From Anaerolineales bacterium (lineage in GTDB: Bacteria; Chloroflexota; Anaerolineae; B4-G1; DUEL01): a DNA stretch of 6,092 nt. Shown here one piece after another: positions 1-5,175 of the stretch. Position numbers and translations under genes: made by a program. The stretch covers positions 1 through 6,092 of the forward strand of contig DQUX01000331.1 of NCBI GenBank assembly GCA_015662065.1, in the 5' to 3' direction. The notes beneath the pieces were generated by a model, which saw nothing but the letters and a program-made list of their open reading frames with translations, searched no databases and was not told where the DNA came from. The first letter of the stretch is position 1. Every line of letters begins with the position of its first letter.

Positions 1-282
1 GCTGGGGCCGGGCGTGGGGGAGGGGCCGGGGGTAGGAGAGACCACGACGGTCACAAAGAAAGGGTGGGTCAGAAGCGCCCTTCCGGTCCGATAGAGGGCC
101 AGACCCAGAAGGGCCAGCACGATCAGGTTCGCCACGACCAGAAAGAGCAGCAGGCGCATCGCGCGGGGGGAGAGGGTCACCGGGCCGGCGGCCCGCATCG
201 AGGGCGCCAGCCGCCGGACAGACCGGCCGATCCGGTCCGCAAGCCGCCGCAGCCCGCCGGGAGAGGGTTCAGGGGTAGCCAT
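1..282 (-). CDS. Partial single-pass membrane protein with Pro/Thr/Gly-rich linker (N-terminal part)
   Basis: This reading frame starts with ATG at 282 and stays open to the left edge, giving 94 residues of an incomplete protein. Residues 1-40 are rich in Arg and Pro and probably cytoplasmic. Residues 43-64 form one strongly hydrophobic helix (RLLLFLVVANLIVLALLGLA). After a short stretch ending in FFVTVVV, the chain enters a low-complexity linker, SPTPGPSPTPGPS, at the window edge. A basic N-terminus, one helix and then a Pro/Thr linker suggest a type II signal-anchored protein whose main domain lies outside the cell and outside this window. The start is supported by a promoter whose predicted transcript begins at or next to the ATG. 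The family is not recognisable from this part. Pro/Thr linkers of this kind are common in exported Chloroflexota proteins, which is only a weak taxonomic hint. Confidence 0.7.
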   Translation of the reverse strand, partial: MATPEPSPGGLRRLADRIGRSVRRLAPSMRAAGPVTLSPRAMRLLLFLVVANLIVLALLGLALYRTGRALLTHPFFVTVVVSPTPGPSPTPGPS

Positions 283-319
283 CGAGGATAAGTATACAAC
301 GGAGAGGGCGGATTGAGAA
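283..319 (-). promoter_or_regulatory. Predicted housekeeping promoter giving a leaderless transcript
   Basis: On the minus strand TTCTCA (319-314, 4 of 6 matches to TTGACA) is followed by a 17-nt spacer and TATACT (296-291, 5 of 6 matches to TATAAT). Only 8 nt separate the -10 hexamer from the ATG at 282, so transcription would start at about position 283-282. There is no room for a Shine-Dalgarno site, so the mRNA should be leaderless. The boxes are seen directly; the start point is inferred from usual sigma-70 spacing. Confidence 0.5.
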
Positions 320-416
320 GCGGTCGTCATTCCCCAGAACAGAGCGACGGACAGGCCCATCGGATGACACTCGTCCGCAGGGCTGCGAAGGTCGTCACTG
401 GCGGAAGTGGGAAGTT

Positions 417-434
417 TGTGGTATTCTTTACTAC
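417..434 (+). promoter_or_regulatory. Possible extended -10 promoter for the Fe-S gene pair
   Basis: TGgTATTCT at 419-427 fits an extended -10 element (TGn followed by a 4-of-6 match to TATAAT). No convincing -35 box lies 16-18 nt upstream. If used, transcription would begin near 434, leaving a leader of about 90 nt that contains the inverted repeat at 440-503. This is a weak prediction made because no better rightward promoter is visible in the gap. Confidence 0.25.
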
Positions 435-439
435 TCTCG

Positions 440-503
440 GGTTGCGGGTCACAGGTTTCCGGTTTCACACTTGGCCTGAAACTTGAAATCTGCAACCTGA
501 AAC
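440..503 (+). repeat. Imperfect inverted repeat built of degenerate 7-nt units (hairpin in leader)
   Basis: The right half (476-503) reads as four heptamers: CTGAAAC, TTGAAAT, CTGCAAC, CTGAAAC. The left half (440-467) reads as GGTTGCG, GGTCACA, GGTTTCC, GGTTTCA, roughly the opposite orientation. Arms 452-467 and 477-492 pair over 16 positions with one mismatch and two G-U pairs around a 9-nt loop (468-476). An outer GGTTGC (440-445) can also pair with GCAACC (492-497). There is no T-tract, so it does not look like a terminator. It ends about 10 nt before the Shine-Dalgarno site of the next gene and may be a dispersed intergenic repeat or an mRNA leader structure. Confidence 0.6.
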
Positions 504-525
504 CATCCTGGACGGAGGGATTCGC

Positions 526-1323
526 TTGAGCCAAGCACAACCACCCTTGTTGGTGGTCGAAGAGGTGTGGGTCAACCGGCCCGGCGCTGAGGTGCTGCGC
601 GGGGTCAACCTGGAGATGTGGCCCGGGGAGGTGCACGTGCTTCTGGGGCTCAACGGTTCCGGAAAGACCAGCCTGGCCTACACGCTGATGGGCTGCGCCG
701 GGTACCGACCGACGCGGGGGCGTATCCTGTTCGACGGGCAGGACATCACCTCCCTCTCAATAGCGGACCGGGCGCGGCTGGGGATCACCCTGGCCTGGCA
801 GGAGCCGGCCTGCTTCGAGGGGTTGCGCGCCGGGGACTACCTGGCGCTGGGGATGAGGGAGCCCTCCCGGAAGCGGGTGGAGGCGGCGTTGCAGGCGGTG
901 GCCCTCTCCCCGGCGGCCTACATCGGCCGGCCGGTCAACCACGCCCTCTCCGGCGGGGAACGGAAGCGAATCGAACTGGCCGCCGTCTACGGGATGCGGC
1001 CCAGGCTGGCCATCCTGGACGAGCCGGACTCCGGCATCGACGTCCTCGGTGTGGAGGAGGTGGCGGCGCTGATCCGGCGGATGGCCGAGGCGGGCACGGC
1101 GGTGCTGCTCATCACCCACCGGGACGAGATGGCCGCCGCCGCCGACCGGGCCAGCCTGATATGCGGCGGGACGATCATCCACACCGGCGACCCCGACGAG
1201 GTGCGGGAGTACTTCGCGAGCCGCTGCCGCCCCCACGAGGAGGCTCTGGGGGCCCAGCCCTGGGGGCCGGAGGCTGGCGGCACCTACCGGCGGGTGGTGA
1301 GCGAGGGAGTATGCGATGAGTAG
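526..1323 (+). CDS. sufC: SufC-type Fe-S cluster assembly ABC ATPase (SmsC-like)
   Basis: This 265-aa cytosolic ATPase should drive Fe-S cluster assembly by binding the SufB/SufD-type scaffold encoded just downstream. All ABC motifs are present: Walker A GLNGSGKT (41-48), Q-loop Gln92 (WQEP), signature LSGGERKRIELA (141-152), Walker B LAILDEPDSGID (161-172) and the H-loop His198 (ITHRDE). The SGGE-(K/R)KR signature and the LDE-x-DSGxD Walker B are the features that set SufC apart from ordinary ABC transporters, and no membrane partner is nearby. Length is close to that of SufC (about 250 aa), with a short extra C-terminal tail. The start is TTG at 526, preceded by GGAGGG at 514-519 with a 6-nt spacer. 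Its 3' end overlaps the next gene by 8 nt, which points to translational coupling. Pairing with one short scaffold gene resembles the minimal SMS (SmsCB) machinery rather than full sufABCDSE; that subfamily call is inferred. Confidence 0.9.
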   Translation: MSQAQPPLLVVEEVWVNRPGAEVLRGVNLEMWPGEVHVLLGLNGSGKTSLAYTLMGCAGYRPTRGRILFDGQDITSLSIADRARLGITLAWQEPACFEGLRAGDYLALGMREPSRKRVEAALQAVALSPAAYIGRPVNHALSGGERKRIELAAVYGMRPRLAILDEPDSGIDVLGVEEVAALIRRMAEAGTAVLLITHRDEMAAAADRASLICGGTIIHTGDPDEVREYFASRCRPHEEALGAQPWGPEAGGTYRRVVSEGVCDE

Positions 1324-2314
1324 CCGCCCCTCCCCTGCCAGCGCTACGTCTCTTCTCGGGCAGCGCGATCCGGCCTGGGCGCGGGAGTTCGAGGCCATCC
1401 TGCGGGCCTACGAGGAGGCCGGCGGCAAACTTACCGCCCTTCAATCGGAGCGCATTGCCAGCGCCGTGATCAGCGGCAACCGGGTCCTGGCCGTCAACGA
1501 GATCCCGGGGGTCCACATCGAGACCGAGGAGCTGCCCGCCGGGGTCCACGCCCGCATCGTGGTGGACCCCGGCGCGCGGGTGGAGTACCCGGTCCACCTA
1601 TGCTTCGGTATGGTGCCAGCGGAGGGATTGCAGGAGATCCTCTCGGAATTTGAGATCGGAGAGGAGGCGGAGGTGGGCTTCCTGGCCCACTGCACCTTTC
1701 CCAACGCGCTGGACCTGCGCCACGTTATGGAGGCCCACATCCGCATCGGGCCGGGAGCGACGATGCGCTACGCCGAGGGCCACTACCACGGCCCCCACGG
1801 GGGCATCCAGGTGCTGCCCACCACCCACGTGACCGTCGAGAAGGACGGCCGGTTCGAGAACGAGTTCAGCCTAGTCCACGGGCGGGTGGGCCGACTGCAG
1901 CTCAGGCTCGAGGTAGATGTGGCGGCCCGAGGCGTGGCGGAGCTCTCCACCAAGGCCTACGGCTTTGACGACGATGTGATCCGTGTAGAGGAAATCGTCC
2001 GTCTCAACGGCCCCGACGCCCGAGGGCTGACCAAGACCCGGGTGGCGGTGCGGGATCGGGCCGTGAGCGAGGTCTATACCACCGCCGAGGGGAACGCACC
2101 CGGCGCCCGGGGCCATATGGACTGCACCGAGATCGTCCGTGGGGAGGCGGCCGCCCGGAACGTGCCGGTGGTGGTGGTTCGAGACGATCTTGCCCGCGTC
2201 ACCCACGAGGCGGCCATCGGCTCGGTCAGCCGGAAGGAACTGGAGACCCTGATGGCGCGGGGGTTGAGCGAGGAGGAGGCGGTGGATATTATCATCCGGG
2301 GGATGTTGGGGTAA
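1316..2314 (+). CDS. sufB: Short SufB/SufD-family Fe-S scaffold protein (SmsB-like)
   Basis: This 332-aa protein is the expected partner of the ATPase encoded upstream; together they should form the scaffold on which Fe-S clusters are assembled. The central part has the repetitive beta-helix character of the SufBD core, with the family-like stretch AHCTFPNALDLRHVMEAH (124-141). The C-terminal region GHMDC (266-270), then RVTHEA (294-299), then GLSEEEAVDIIIRG (316-329) is highly characteristic. Cys270, His297 and Glu298 align by spacing with E. coli SufB Cys405, His433 and Glu434, so it looks SufB-like and cluster-competent rather than a SufD. It is much shorter than SufB (about 480-495 aa) and lacks the long N-terminal domain, as in archaeal and anaerobe SmsB-type proteins. 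The ATG at 1316 lies inside the end of the ATPase gene. Neither sufS, sufU nor sufD is seen in this window. Confidence 0.88.
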   Translation: MSSRPSPASATSLLGQRDPAWAREFEAILRAYEEAGGKLTALQSERIASAVISGNRVLAVNEIPGVHIETEELPAGVHARIVVDPGARVEYPVHLCFGMVPAEGLQEILSEFEIGEEAEVGFLAHCTFPNALDLRHVMEAHIRIGPGATMRYAEGHYHGPHGGIQVLPTTHVTVEKDGRFENEFSLVHGRVGRLQLRLEVDVAARGVAELSTKAYGFDDDVIRVEEIVRLNGPDARGLTKTRVAVRDRAVSEVYTTAEGNAPGARGHMDCTEIVRGEAAARNVPVVVVRDDLARVTHEAAIGSVSRKELETLMARGLSEEEAVDIIIRGMLG

Positions 2315-2324
2315 GCGGGGGCGG

Positions 2325-2372
2325 GGAGACGCAGAGACATGGAGATTTGAAGATATGGAGGTGTTGAGAGCG
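2325..2372 (+). repeat. Degenerate 8-nt tandem repeat containing the ribosome-binding site of the next gene
   Basis: Six successive octamers fit a loose RGAGAYNN pattern: GGAGACGC, AGAGACAT, GGAGATTT, GAAGATAT, GGAGGTGT, TGAGAGCG. They fill most of the gap between the scaffold gene and the following gene. The fifth unit supplies a strong Shine-Dalgarno sequence (GGAGGTG, 2357-2363) for the ATG at 2373. The third supplies a weaker one (GGAG, 2341-2344) for the alternative ATG at 2355. Confidence 0.5.
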
Positions 2373-3965
2373 ATGCGCGGGTTTGCGGTCCTCGTTCTCA
2401 CCGTGGTCCTGTTGTTGGGAGCTGCCGGGGAGGCCCAGGGACAGGGCGGACTCCCCCAGGAGGGGGGTGTCGTCCATATTCTCTACTTCTACTCCGTGGA
2501 CTGCCCCCACTGCCAGGTGGTCGAGGAGGAGGTGCTGAGCCCGCTCCAGGCACAGTATGGGGACCGACTGGACTTACGCAGGTTGGAGATCGGCGATCCC
2601 GCCAACTACGAGCTGCTGATACGCACCGAGGAGTACTTCAGCATCGCCCCTGAGGAGCGGGGACTGCCGACGCTGGTGGTGGGTGGGCAGGTGCTCATTG
2701 GCGAGGAGCGGATCCGCCAGGAGCTACCCTGCCTGTTGGAAAGCTGCCTGGCCGCCGGCGGGACGGCGTGGCCGGCGATCCCCGGTCTGGAGGAAGCGCT
2801 GGAAGCCAATCCCCTCGGCCCTATAGTCGGGCCTGGCGGCAGCGTGCAGGCGGAGGAGATCGAGGTCTGCGAGGAGGCGGAAGCGGAGGCCTGCGAGGGC
2901 GCGGCCCCCATCTGGGCGGCCTATTTCTACCAGGTGGGATGCCAGGCGTGCAGCCGGGTCGAGGCGGACCTTCGGTACATCCGCAGCCGCTACCCCCAGT
3001 TGGTCGTCGAGGAGTTCAACATCTACGACGATGCGGCACTGGCCCAGTGGCTGGCGGAACGGGCCGGCCGGGAGGACCTGCAGGCCCCCGCGCTGTTCAT
3101 CGGCGACGACACGCTGATCGGGGAGGGGGAGATCACCGCCCGGAACCTGGAGACCCTGATACAGAAATACGCGCCGACGGGGGCGGAGAAGGTCTGGGCG
3201 GAGTTCGACCCCGAGACGGGGGCGACGGGGCTGGTGGAGCGGTTTCGCTCCCTGGGCCCGCTGACGGTGGTCCTGGCCGGTCTCGTGGACGGGTTGAACC
3301 CCTGCGCCTTCGCCACCCTCGTCTTCTTCGTCTCCTACCTCACCCTGAGCGGGCGCCAGGGGCGGGAGGTCCTGGCGGTAGGTGGAGCCTTCACCCTGGG
3401 CGTGTTCCTGGCCTACCTGATGGTGGGGCTGGGTTTCTACAAGGTGCTGGACCTCCTGGGGGGGCTCCTGACCACCCTGGGCCGCTGGGTCTACGGGCTG
3501 ACGGCGCTCCTCTGCGCGGTGCTGGCGGTCTTCAGCTTTCTGGACTTCCTGAAGGCCCGGCGGGGGCAGATCGGCGATATGAGCCTGAATCTGCCCCACG
3601 CGCTGCGAATGCGCATCAACGCCGTCATCCGCAAGGGGAGAAGGGCACAGACCTACGTGGTGGGGGCTTTCTTCACCGGCCTGGTCGTCTCCTTCCTGGA
3701 GTTGGCCTGCACCGGTCAGGTCTATCTGCCGACGATCATCTTCGTCACCAGCATCCCCGAGTTGCGCGTCCGGGCTGTTTTCTACCTGGTGCTCTACAAC
3801 CTGCTCTTCGTCCTGCCCTTGGTGGTGGTCTTTTTCCTGGCCTACTACGGCACTACTTCCAAGGAGCTGACCCGCTTCCTGGAGCGCAACGCGGCGGCGG
3901 TTAAGCTGGGGATGGTGGTGCTGTTTGCGTCGCTGGCGGTGTGGCTGGGGCTCTCCCTACTGTAG
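2373..3965 (+). CDS. Exported double thioredoxin-like domain fused to CcdA/DsbD-type thiol electron transporter
   Basis: From ATG 2373 this is a 530-aa membrane protein. A signal peptide or anchor (MRGFAVLVLTVVLLLGAAG) is followed by a first thioredoxin/glutaredoxin-like domain with CPHC (C44, C47) and a likely cis-Pro in GLPT (P99). A linker with extra cysteines (about C166 and C174) leads to a second such domain with CQAC (C190, C193) and a likely cis-Pro in APAL (P239). From about residue 295 a six-helix membrane domain carries NPCA (C311) in helix 1 and ELACTGQ (C446) in helix 4, the paired reactive cysteines of the CcdA/DsbD family. It should move electrons from cytosolic thioredoxin to extracytoplasmic thiols, with the N-terminal domains as built-in acceptors. 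DsbD itself has its thioredoxin domain at the C-terminus, so the order here differs. I chose 2373 over ATG 2355 because GGAGGTG lies 9 nt before it and it begins the signal peptide directly. It lies 58 nt after the scaffold gene. Confidence 0.88.
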   Translation: MRGFAVLVLTVVLLLGAAGEAQGQGGLPQEGGVVHILYFYSVDCPHCQVVEEEVLSPLQAQYGDRLDLRRLEIGDPANYELLIRTEEYFSIAPEERGLPTLVVGGQVLIGEERIRQELPCLLESCLAAGGTAWPAIPGLEEALEANPLGPIVGPGGSVQAEEIEVCEEAEAEACEGAAPIWAAYFYQVGCQACSRVEADLRYIRSRYPQLVVEEFNIYDDAALAQWLAERAGREDLQAPALFIGDDTLIGEGEITARNLETLIQKYAPTGAEKVWAEFDPETGATGLVERFRSLGPLTVVLAGLVDGLNPCAFATLVFFVSYLTLSGRQGREVLAVGGAFTLGVFLAYLMVGLGFYKVLDLLGGLLTTLGRWVYGLTALLCAVLAVFSFLDFLKARRGQIGDMSLNLPHALRMRINAVIRKGRRAQTYVVGAFFTGLVVSFLELACTGQVYLPTIIFVTSIPELRVRAVFYLVLYNLLFVLPLVVVFFLAYYGTTSKELTRFLERNAAAVKLGMVVLFASLAVWLGLSLL

Positions 3966-3967
3966 CT

Positions 3968-4405
3968 ATGGAACTGATCTGTCGGCCCATCGGCGTCATC
4001 CATTCTCCCTTCCAGGAGAAACGGGAAACGCCCATCCAGGCCGCCTTCTCCAAGGCGGAGGGGACCGTTGAGGTTGCCCCGGAATACGCCGCCGGGCTGA
4101 AGGACCTGGAGGGCTTCTCCCACATCATCCTGCTCTACTGGTTTCACCAGAGCGAGGGACCTCGCCTGACTGTGCGTCCGTTCCTGGACCGAGAGGAGCG
4201 GGGGCTGTTCGCTACCCGCTACCCGGCCCGTCCCAACCCTATCGGCATCTCGGTGGTGGAGCTTTTGGGGCGGGAGGGGAACCGGCTGCGGGTGCGGGGG
4301 GTGGACGTGCTGGACGGCACCCCGCTCCTGGACATCAAGCCCTTCGTGCCGACGTTCGACCACCGGGAGGGAACGGAGGTGGGGTGGTTGAGGGGGAGGG
4401 TGTGA
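3968..4405 (+). CDS. tsaA: TrmO/TsaA-family SAM-dependent tRNA (t6A37) N6-methyltransferase
   Basis: This 145-aa protein matches the TsaA/TrmO (UPF0066) beta-barrel family, which methylates N6 of threonylcarbamoyladenosine at position 37 of certain tRNAs using S-adenosylmethionine. Family marks include the N-terminal PIGVIHSPF (7-15) and LEGFSHIILLYWFH (47-60). The hallmark SAM-site stretch is GLFATRYPARPNPIGIS (79-95), followed by VDVLDGTPLLDIKPFVP (112-128). It ends soon after the barrel, so it is the single-domain form; E. coli TrmO (about 235 aa) has an extra C-terminal domain. The ATG at 3968 follows the upstream stop codon by only 2 nt and has no good Shine-Dalgarno site, so translation is probably coupled. 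An in-frame GTG at 3941 would place nine residues inside the upstream gene and is less likely. Some relatives act on other substrates, so the exact modification is inferred. Confidence 0.88.
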   Translation: MELICRPIGVIHSPFQEKRETPIQAAFSKAEGTVEVAPEYAAGLKDLEGFSHIILLYWFHQSEGPRLTVRPFLDREERGLFATRYPARPNPIGISVVELLGREGNRLRVRGVDVLDGTPLLDIKPFVPTFDHREGTEVGWLRGRV

Positions 4406-4438
4406 AAAAAGGGGCAGCGCATAATGCTGCGCCGCCCC
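4405..4438 (-). terminator. Intrinsic terminator of the minus-strand operon
   Basis: Read on the minus strand, GGCGCAGC and GCTGCCCC pair over 7 of 8 positions (one C-C mismatch) around a 7-nt ATTATGC loop. The stem is followed directly by TTTTTT (4410-4405). On the plus strand the hairpin has A residues before it and no T-tract after it, so it is oriented for leftward transcription. The T-tract touches the last base of the trmO stop codon, so the two converging operons share essentially no spacer. Its presence is good evidence that a real minus-strand transcript arrives from the right. Confidence 0.7.
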
Positions 4439-4461
4439 CGCCTTGGACAAGCCGTCCCCCG

Positions 4462-4554
4462 TCACACCATAGGTCCACCAGAAGTGCCACCCACCACCCC
4501 TGCGCATACGGCCTGTCCGTTGAAGAAGACGTAGAGATAGAGCACCGGTTTCAT
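4462..4554 (-). CDS. Possible 30-aa hydrophobic small protein, last gene of the operon
   Basis: An ATG at 4554 opens a 30-codon frame ending in TGA at 4462, starting MKPVLYLYVFFNGQAV and ending with the Gly-rich VVGGTSGGPMV. A purine-rich AAGGGGG (4566-4560) sits 5 nt before the start and is a 6-of-7 match to a good Shine-Dalgarno site. The peptide has a short hydrophobic segment (4-11), one cysteine (Cys17) and a Gly-rich tail. It lies 29 nt after the 59-aa membrane gene and just before the terminator, which fits the last gene of the operon. It matches no family I know and is short enough to be chance; conservation of the frame would decide. Confidence 0.42.
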   Translation of the reverse strand: MKPVLYLYVFFNGQAVCAGVVGGTSGGPMV

Positions 4555-4583
4555 CGCGACCCCCTTACTGACCCCAATGCTGG

Positions 4584-4763
4584 CTAGGCAAGTCCTATCG
4601 CGAGCAGCGCCCCGACGAGGGCACAGCAGAATGCGCCTCCCAACAAGAAGACCCGGACAGCACCCCTGCTGGAACCGGACCGGGTAGTCAGAGCAAGCAG
4701 GATGCAGAAGAAGGTGGCGGCCAGGCCAAAGCCCACTCCTATCAGACATATCTCCTGAAACAT
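4584..4763 (-). CDS. Small two-helix membrane protein (59 aa)
   Basis: ATG at 4763 is preceded by AAGGAGGG (4776-4769) with a 5-nt spacer, one of the strongest ribosome sites in the window. This decides the start over a longer in-frame extension that would overlap the upstream gene in another frame. The product has two predicted membrane helices, about residues 5-26 (ICLIGVGFGLAATFFCILLA) and 38-58 (VFLLGGAFCCALVGALLAIG). They are joined by a short basic Ser/Gly/Arg turn (TTRSGSSRGAVR), and there are four cysteines, all in the helices. It has no recognisable family. Its size and hairpin topology resemble holins and small membrane toxins, but also many unrelated small membrane proteins, so no function is assigned. 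It lies 73 nt after the 95-aa zinc-finger-like gene. Confidence 0.72.
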   Translation of the reverse strand: MFQEICLIGVGFGLAATFFCILLALTTRSGSSRGAVRVFLLGGAFCCALVGALLAIGLA

Positions 4764-4776
4764 GCTCACCCTCCTT
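4764..4776 (-). promoter_or_regulatory. Strong Shine-Dalgarno site for the 59-aa membrane protein
   Basis: AAGGAGGG (4776-4769), 5 nt before the ATG at 4763. It rules in the short 59-aa form over a longer frame starting near 4988, which would run through the 95-aa gene. Confidence 0.7.
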
Positions 4777-4836
4777 CTAGCTACAGCTCGGCCCGCTCGT
4801 TGCCGGCACTTGCTCCCACCGAGCCAACAGCGAAAG

Positions 4837-5124
4837 TCAAATCGGCTGGGCGGCGAAGGCGGGCAGGCGGACCTCGACGATGTTAGCAACCAAGATCCGC
4901 TCTGCGGCGATAGTATGGCGACACCAGCCGCCGTAGGGAAGTATGCACGTTGACCAATAGACCGCGCAGTCCTTGCACACCAGCCCAACGCCCGCCAGGG
5001 TCAGACGATGCCGGGAGTGATGCCCCTCGAAGATGAACCGGGTCGGAGCAACCCGCTGCAGGCGGTGAGGTTCCCGGGCATACGCGAGGCCTTTGATCCG
5101 TTCCCTGTCCAGGTACCAGGTCAT
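4837..5124 (-). CDS. SWIM-like zinc-binding small protein with variant cysteine pattern (95 aa)
   Basis: ATG at 5124 follows AAGGAGG (5136-5130) by 5 nt, which makes this a well-supported gene. The N-terminal part (MTWYLDRERIKGLAYAREPHRL) is basic and aromatic. A beta-strand-like stretch, TRFIFEGHHSRHRLTLAG (28-45), precedes the cysteine cluster C50, C53, C60, C68 and H70. The GGWCRHTIAAERIL segment (65-78) looks like the C-x-H plus helix half of a SWIM finger (CxCxnCxH). The first half is changed: the usual CxC is replaced by CKDC with a further Cys60. It probably binds zinc and may bind nucleic acid or a protein. The general plan is like that of other short bacterial SWIM proteins, as judged from memory. 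It sits 51 nt after a gene encoding a canonical SWIM finger. Confidence 0.75.
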   Translation of the reverse strand: MTWYLDRERIKGLAYAREPHRLQRVAPTRFIFEGHHSRHRLTLAGVGLVCKDCAVYWSTCILPYGGWCRHTIAAERILVANIVEVRLPAFAAQPI

Positions 5125-5136
5125 CGTATCCTCCTT
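5125..5136 (-). promoter_or_regulatory. Strong Shine-Dalgarno site for the 95-aa SWIM-like gene
   Basis: AAGGAGG (5136-5130) with a 5-nt spacer to the ATG at 5124. It lies in the 51-nt gap after the canonical SWIM gene and decides the start. Confidence 0.7.
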
Positions 5137-5175
5137 AACAAAAACACCCTACGACCGATTCCACGCCAGGAACGC

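Noticed and set aside
440..503. Intrinsic terminator for an upstream rightward gene
   Set aside because: The hairpin is long but no T-tract follows, and no rightward gene ends upstream of it.
618..1319. Long plus-strand frame overlapping the SufC-type gene
   Set aside because: It is a frame-shifted shadow rich in Gly, Arg, Ala and Pro with no domain, while the other frame carries every ABC motif.
2325..2503. CRISPR-like array
   Set aside because: The octamer units are short, degenerate and contiguous, with no spacer structure.
2724..3599. Minus-strand frame of 291 codons opposite the thioredoxin-CcdA gene
   Set aside because: It is low-complexity (Gln, Arg, Gly, Pro-rich) and typical of the antisense frame of a GC-rich gene; the sense strand has clear CxxC domains and membrane helices.
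2768..3904. Plus-strand frame of 378 codons overlapping the same gene
   Set aside because: It is Gly/Arg/Pro-rich without hydrophobic segments or motifs, and is a composition-driven shadow.
4462..4749. 95-codon frame extending the 30-aa peptide upstream
   Set aside because: The upstream part is an out-of-frame shadow of the 59-aa gene; only the region from ATG 4554 has a plausible ribosome site.
4584..4988. 134-codon extension of the 59-aa membrane protein
   Set aside because: The extra N-terminal part overlaps the 95-aa gene out of frame and has no ribosome site, while the internal ATG at 4763 has a very strong one.
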